This document shows positions 57,585 to 64,000 of a DNA stretch of 64,000 bases, in pieces; position 1 is the stretch's first letter; each line of letters opens with the position of its first letter. Made by a program: the position numbers and the translations under genes. The DNA comes from Phoenix dactylifera (taxonomy: Eukaryota; Streptophyta; Magnoliopsida; Arecales; Arecaceae): positions 1,116,001-1,180,000 of the forward strand of contig NW_024067677.1 of NCBI RefSeq assembly GCF_009389715.1. Reading direction: 5' to 3'. The notes under the pieces were generated by a model that worked only from the letters and a program-made list of their open reading frames with translations, ran no database searches and had not been told where the DNA came from.

Positions 57585-60500
57585 ATGTCAGCTTCAAACC
57601 CTTTGACCCGTATTCTTGAGACCAACCGACTAACCGGAACCAATTACAAAGACTGGCTTAGAAACCTCAAAATTGTTTTGGACTGTGAGAAAATAGGCTA
57701 CATACTCGATTCAGATATCCCCACACTACCAACACGTCCTACTGATGTTCAGCGTGAGATGCATAAAAAGTGGTTGGATGATGACATTAGAGTAAAATGC
57801 TATATGATGGCATCCATGTCAAATGAACTCCAATGCCAGCATGAAAATATGAAGACTGCTAGAGACATACTGACACACCTGCAAGAGTTGTATGGTGAGC
57901 AGAGTCGCACAGCTCGTTTTGAAGTGTCCAAGAGGCTTTTCAAAGCGAAGATGCGCGAGGGGCAGTCTGTCCATGATCACGGTCTGACTATGATCAAGGA
58001 CCTAGAGGAGCTTGAGAAGCTCGGAATGAACATGCACAAGGAATTGCAAGTGGATTTGATCCTACAGTCACTTCCTGATTCATTTGGTCAGTTTATAGTA
58101 AACTACCACATGAATAAGATTGAATGCACTAAGACTGAACTGATAAATATGTTGGTAACTGCTGAGGGAGCCTTGAAAGGTTCAAGGGGCAATGTTCTTG
58201 CTGCTGAGTTGACTTCTGGTTCCAAGAGAAAGTCTACTTGGAAGAAAAAGAAGCCTGCTAAGAAGCAGAAGAAAGACAAGAAGCCAAAGAAGGAAGTTCA
58301 AAAGAAAAAGGCTAATGACAAAGGAAAATGTTTCCACTGCAATGTCGACGGCCACTGGAAAAGGAACTGTCCTTCATACCTCGAGAGCCTGAAGAACAAG
58401 AAGGCTGACACACCTTCAGAAGGTATAGACTTGCTCATAATTGAAACTAATCTAACGGTTTCTTCTACTTCCAGTTGGGTTATAGATTCTGGTTCTAGTG
58501 CTCATTTGTGCACTACCATGCAGGGTCTAAAGGAAAGTAGAAGGCTGGCGGAAGGTGCGGTAACTCTTCGGGTTGGCAATGGGGCAAAAGTTGCTGCTGT
58601 GGCTGTGGGCACCTACTATCTGCGACTACCGTCTGGTTTTAGTTTATTACTTAAAGACTGCTATTATGTACCTGTTGCTAGCAGAAATTTGATTTCTGTT
58701 TCATGTCTAGCACAGGAAGGTCATGTTTTTACTTTTGACAAAGACTGCTGTTCTATTTATTTCAGAAATAAAATAGTTGCACGTGGTTTTATGATTGACA
58801 GTCTCTATCATTTACATATGGATGTATCTATAAATGTGTCAGAGCAAGAAGTGAGTGCCAAAGGATCCAAGAGATCCAGGGATGAGATAAACCAAAGATA
58901 TTTGTGGCACCTCAGGCTTGGCCATATTGGAGAGGACAGAATGAACAAAATGGATAAAGATGGGCTTCTAGGCTCATTGACTTCCGAGTCATATCCAGTT
59001 TGCGAATCCTGTCTTCAAGAAAAAATGGCTAGATTACCCTTTGTAGGACAAGGGGAGAGGACCACTAAAATACTTACCCTAGTACATACAGATGTATGTG
59101 GCCCATTCGATGTGCTAGCCAGGGGACGTTATTCGTACTTCATTACCTTTACCGATGATTATTCACGGTATGGGTATGTGTATCTTATGAGACACAAGTC
59201 TGAATCTTTTGAAAAGTTCAAAGAGTTCAAGAATGAAGTAGAAAAACAAACTGGAAAACCTCTTAAGGCTCTTCGATCAGATCGAGGAGGAGAATACCTT
59301 AGTGGAGAATTCCGGGACTATCTCAAGAAAAATGGCATAGTCTCACAATGGACACCTCCGGGTACACCTCAACTCAACGGGGTGTCAGAGAGGAGGAATC
59401 GGACCCTATTGGATATGGTCAGGTCCATGATGAGCTTCACTGATTTACCTATATTTCTTTGGGGAGATGCCTTACTTACCGCAGTATATCTACTGAATAT
59501 AGTTCCCTCTAAATCCGTTCCTACCACACCATATGAGATATGGCATGGTAAGAAACCAAGTCTTGGTCATCTCAAGATTTGGGGATGTCCGGCCCACGTC
59601 AAAAGACTACAGGCGGACAAGCTAGAGGCTAGGACCATAAGTGCTCGTTTTATAGGATATCCTAAAGAGTCATTAGGATACAATTTTTACATCTCAGAGG
59701 ATCACAATGTGATTGTGAGCCGTCATGCCATCTTCTTGGAAAACCAGTTTATCCTTGATAGAGGCAGTGGGAGGAAAATTGAGCTTGAAGAGAAAGTCTC
59801 TGAAAAGCAACGAGTCATGAATCCTATTGAACCCATTCATACAGAGCCAGTACACGATGTCCTTCGACCACCTCGTAGATCTAGTAGGGTCTCCCATCCT
59901 CCCGATAGATACTTAGTATACTAGAAGAGGATACCGAGGAAATGTTCCTAGTGGGAGATAGGGATCACATACAGGATCCCAAAACCTACAACGAGGCGAT
60001 ATCTGATGTCGATTCTGAGAAATGGTTGGAAGCTATGAAGTCAGAGTTAGACTCCATGCATTCCAACTAAGTCTGGACCTTAGTAGACCCACCAGAAGGT
60101 ATTGTACCTATTGGATGCAAATGGATCTACAAAAGAAAGATAGGTTCGGATGGAGAGGTAGAGACCTATAAGGCAAGGCTTGTGGCGAAAGGGTATAGTC
60201 AGCGCGAAGGCATTGACTATCAGGAGACCTTTTCACCTGTAGCCATGTTAAAATCCATCCGAACATTGCTTGCCATTGCAGCATTTCATGATTATGAAAT
60301 CTGGTAGATGGATGTGAAAACTATTTTCCTGAATGGATATCTTGATGAAGATATCTATATGGAACAGCCTTTGGATTTCACTTCCAGTGATGGAGATCAC
60401 AAGGTCTGCAAGCTGCAAAGGTCCATCTATGGACTAAAGCAAGCATCTCGGAGTTGGAACACTCGTTTCGATGACGCAATCAAAATGTTTGATTTCATCA

Positions 60501-61549
60501 AAAATGAAGAGGAACCGTGTGTTTACAAAAAGGTTAGTGGGAGCGCTGTCGTATTTCTCGTACTGTACGTGGACGACATACTACTGATAGGGAATGATAT
60601 TCCCATGCTAACCTCGGTCAAGGTCTGGTTGTCAAAAGAATTCTCCATGAAAGACCTTGGGGAAGCATCCTATATTTTGGGAATAAAGGTCTATAGAGAT
60701 AGATCTAAAAGGATGCTTGGCCTTTCACAGAAGATGTACATTGAGGAGGTGCTGAAGAGGTTCAGCATGGAAAACTCCAAGAGGGGTCTCTTATCCCTAA
60801 TGCATGGAATTCATCTCTCCAAGAAGATGTGCCCCAACACATCTGAAGAGATTCAACGCATGAGCAAGATACCCTATGCATCGGCAATAGGGAGCCTCAT
60901 GTATGCCATGCTATGTACACGACCTGATATAGCCCTTGCTGTGAGTGTCACAAGCAGATATCAGTCGAATCCAGGTGAAGAACACTGGACAGCTGTGAAG
61001 AATATTCTTAAGTACTTGAGAAGAACTAAAGATTTATTCTTGGTTTTTGGAGGATCAACTGAGTTAAAGGTAGAAGGGTACACAGATTCAGACTTCATGA
61101 CTGATGTCGATGATAGGAAGTCAACATCTGGATATGTGTTCTTATGCAATGGTGGTACGGTGAATTGGAAGAGTTCTAAACAACCGATCATTGCTGACTC
61201 TACTATGGAAGCTGAATACATCACCGCCTCTGAAACTGCTAAGGAAGGCTTCTGGTTCAAAAAATTCATTGCAGAATTAGATGTAATGACATCAGATGCC
61301 ATAACACTCTACTGCGATAATAATGGCGCCATAGCTCTTGCTAAGGAACCAAGGTCTCATCAGAAGTCCAAGCATATAGAGCGGCGCTTCCATCTCATAC
61401 GCGACTATGTTGAGAAGAAGTATGTCGAGGTGCAGAGAGTAGACTCCGCGGATAACGTGGCAGACCCGTTCATTAAGCAGCTAAGTCAGCAAAAGACTGA
61501 AGCCCACCTTGAGAAGATGGGGCTTAGATATATGACTGATTGGCTTTAG
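57585..61549 (+). pseudogene. Gag-pol polyprotein of copia element 2 (frameshift and two stops)
   Basis: The open part 57585-59924 holds gag (about 1-240, lysine-rich after 210), zinc knuckle C249-x2-C-x4-H-x4-C262, protease W-V-I-D301-S-G, the integrase zinc region (W-H-L-R-L-G-H...C-x2-C, about 441-476) and the integrase core triad D503, D566, E602. A shift of one base near 59912-59914 ends this frame at TAG 59922-59924. The continuation in another frame is broken by TAA 60068-60070 and TAG 60305-60307, both where Gln codons are expected. The remaining open frame 60308-61549 has RT (M-D-V-K-T-I-F-L; Y-V-D-D-I-L-L) and RNase H (S-T-M-E-A-E-Y). The element depends on helpers, if it moves at all. 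Confidence 0.95.
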
Positions 61550-61563
61550 TGCAAGTGGGAGAT

Positions 61564-63670
61564 TGTTAGATGTATGCCCTAGAAGCCAATCTGGCTGACA
61601 CATTATTAATTCTAGGGACATAATTTTGTACTTGACTATTTATTATTAAATAAATAAAAGGCATCTTTTCATTCATATTATTTATGTGTCTATGAATCGT
61701 CCAAGAAATTAATAAGATGATGATACATATTCTCAAGAGTTGAGAATTTGAGCCATGTATCATTGGTGATTAGTTTCTAAATGCTCCTGATCAATGGATC
61801 ATCACGAGGACGGTGATCGATCCGATCAGTGCACAGATCACTTTTCTTCTGGATGGACGAGACTTGAGTCCACAGTGTAGGGACACTGAAGTGATAGTGC
61901 AGGTGCTTGTTAGAGAACAAGGGTACTGAGCGTGACCAAGACAAGAAGTCACTTGGATGTCTATCCACTCGTCAGTGACTTGCTTGATGTTGCAGTAGTG
62001 TGACTGGTCCTTTGACCTGCGGTGCTTCGGCTACTCACAGTGAGGTTATTGTAGTTTGACTGCACACATATATGGTCTCTAGCCATATGGGTCCATGCAG
62101 TGTAGATTGGCTGCAGTAAGTTCACTGTAGGAGTAGGGTATGCACTTATATGGAATCTATCGACCTTGATAGATAAGGAGAGATCCTATGTGATTTATAA
62201 GACTGAGTTCGTAAGACCTCGGCCGGGGCAGTATGCACAGTGGAGAAAGAGTTTTCCACTCTCGAACTTAAGTCGAATAAATTTTGACATATGACAGACG
62301 AAGGGGTTTGACGAGTTATCCATGACCTCCGTCTTGTAGTGATCCACGATAGAAGGACTGTAACACATGACAACTGCACCTAGAAGTTCATCATTCTATT
62401 CTGCTGGGTAGCCACTACATGCTGCTAGGTGTCACTGGTAGATGGTGGGACTCATAGGGATTATCTTGATGATCGATAAACCCTAATGAGTTGAGTTGGA
62501 ATCGTTCCAACCCATTGAAAGGAGTTTTCAATGATACTGAGATGGAGATCTCAATATGTCTCATTACCAGTCAGATTAGAACCTATGAGGTCACACACAT
62601 TAGAGGTTCTGATTATTAGGATTGTCGATTTGTGATTTGGAATCACAATGTCAATTGTCAATAAGATTGATGTACAAAATAACCCACTAAGAGTTAGTGA
62701 GTTAAATGGAAGAATTAAATAATTATAATTAGATTATAATTAAGTTTTTTATTGCTGATTAATTAAGTCAAATTATGATGGGTCTGATCCAAAAGAAATT
62801 TGACTCAAATCCTAGTCAAGAGTTGGCTAGATCGAGTCCCAAAAATCCTACCTAAATTTAGCCTTTTTCTTTATATGGAGCCTCCCTTTTAATGCCCTAT
62901 TTTGAGGAGTCAAGGGGCAGCCAAGAGGGCAAGAAGGAGCGTGGACCCCTCTCCTTCTTTGCTGGGAGCCAGCGCCCCTTGATTCAAGGAATCAGGGGGC
63001 CCGCCAATGCCAAAAAAAAGAGGAGGCGCCAAGGAATCCTAGTGGGACTAGGACCCTTGGCGCCTAGGGTTTTGAACCTTATAAATGGTAGCCCCACGTC
63101 CCATGCTTTGATGATAAGAACTTCTCCCAGCCGTGGGGCAGCAAGAAGGATTTTTGGGGATTTTTAAATCAGCAAATAGGGAGAGAAAAGAATAAAAAAA
63201 GGTGAAGGGTTTTCTTCTTCCTTTTGAAGGCTGCACAAGGTGGGATCCTTGTGATTTCTTCTTCCTTCTTCTTCGACATCCAAGAGAGGCTTTTGCAAGG
63301 AGCTAGCACCCCAGTGAAGCCCCATCTCTGATCTTCAGCAACCTCGTGTGGATACTTGTAGAGGCCGGACGTTTGTGCGGCTACAAGGAACCAAACCACG
63401 ATCATCGGTTGCGGTGTTCTTCTACCCGCACAAAGGTGAAGATGAGATCTTCATTTGAAATTTTATATTTCTGATTTTCTAGTAGTTTAACAATTCATAA
63501 TTAATTATTAGATCTTAGTTTAGTCCCCATCTTAATTCAAAAGGGTTCTGAATCGTTTTGATTCAGAAAAATTTTGAAATCTACCCGATCCTGTTCCGGC
63601 GTATGCGATGCACCGGGCCCGGCATGCGGATTCCGCCGCGAACGTCGCGCCGCTGTGGGGCAATCCAATA
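61564..63670 (+). repeat. 3' LTR of copia element 2
   Basis: 2107 bp, 31 longer than the 5' LTR, mainly because of an extra segment at about 62966-63000 that contains a near-perfect hairpin (CCCCTTGATTC / GAATCAGGGG). Confidence 0.95.
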
Positions 63671-64000
63671 GAGAGCTCTTCTTTAGACAGCCAAGATCAC
63701 TGAGGCTATTATAACGACTTTATCTAGGATGGCTAGAAACATTTAGGACCCCCCTCCTCTCTGCTGTTACATCGCTCAGGATTGTTCTTGTCTCATGGGA
63801 GCCCCCATTCCTGGCCATCTGAAGGTGAATTTTGACAACAGTGTGTCTGTAGTTGGAGACAGTACTGTAGGTGTAGGTTTTGTGATCCGGAGCCACGACT
63901 CGAGACTGATTGCTGCAGGAGGGGCGACGCTTAGTTGGATTGACGACCATCTGAATGGAGCTAAGAGCAACATGGGAAGGCATTATATATGTGAGACGGG
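63671..64000 (+). mobile_element. LINE fragment, right part, runs off the window
   Basis: It starts with the GAGAG duplication and continues the LINE frame: S-W-E-P-P, then after a shift L-K-V-N-F-D-N-S...G-V-G-F-V-I-R-S-H-D-S-R-L-I-A-A-G-G. This aligns with T-W-E-P-P...L-K-V-N-F-D-A-S...G-F-V-I-R-G-P-D-S-R-L-V-A-A-G-G of the LINE at 19489-21499. It is the RNase H domain of the same copy as 53820-53943. Confidence 0.88.

Larger units (their letters stand above)
53944..63670 (+). mobile_element. Full-length Ty1/copia LTR retrotransposon (element 2), young, pol broken
   Basis: This 9.7 kb element is flanked by GAGAG (53939-53943 and 63671-63675). LTRs are 53944-56019 and 61564-63670. A primer-binding site TGGTATCAGAGCC (initiator-Met tRNA) starts at 56021, one base after the LTR, and a polypurine tract AAGTGGGAGAT abuts the 3' LTR. 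Domain order gag-PR-INT-RT-RNase H defines Ty1/copia; the gag style and ~2.1 kb LTRs suggest the Angela-like group. LTRs differ by roughly 17 substitutions by eye (about 0.8%), so insertion is recent, yet the polyprotein has a frameshift and two stops. It sits within an older LINE. Confidence 0.97.

Overview
This is a stretch of plant nuclear DNA, most likely from a monocot and possibly a palm. Reasons: intron-containing genes embedded in AT-rich, retrotransposon-rich DNA; strongly GC-rich coding regions in the lectin kinase and RING genes, typical of commelinid monocots; and plant-only families (L-type lectin kinase, PSY1R-type LRR kinase, CASP-like protein, LINEs with an RNase H tail, Ty1/copia elements). 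The species assignment is inference only.

Genes, left to right. (1) The last five exons of a peptidyl-tRNA hydrolase 2 gene (+, 2250-6037), whose exons are too small to stand out as open frames. (2) A single-exon RING-H2 ubiquitin ligase (+, 15825-16358). (3) An intronless L-type lectin receptor kinase close to class S.6 (+, 21951-24161). (4) A three-exon CASP-like class 2 membrane protein (-, 34467-32472) in which both introns appear to use GC donors. (5) An intronless PSY1R-type LRR receptor kinase (+, 40461-43706). (6) A candidate small secreted peptide precursor (-, 52188-51910). They are separate transcription units. There is no operon, and no shared pathway is evident beyond two receptor kinases and one possible peptide ligand lying in the same window.

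Most of the rest is mobile DNA. A 6.8 kb Ty1/copia element (24585-31375, minus) has a CTCAT target duplication and decayed pol. A 9.7 kb, younger Ty1/copia element (53944-63670, plus) has a GAGAG duplication and sits inside an older LINE whose two halves flank it. A 5'-truncated LINE (19489-21499, minus) has a poly(A) tail and an 11-bp duplication; its 646-codon frame begins by chance in flanking DNA. A 2.1 kb solo LTR (48514-50633) has an AATTC duplication. Two small TRIM-like elements, a CACTA transposase relic, a foldback/TIR element and at least five further LINE or RNase H tails are also present.

I found no convincing new molecular system. The items most worth a second look are the hidden PTH2 exons, the paired GC-AG introns, the candidate secreted peptide, the TRIM with an extra inverted terminal repeat, the link between LTR indels and hairpins, and the all-transition nonsense pattern in the two copia elements.
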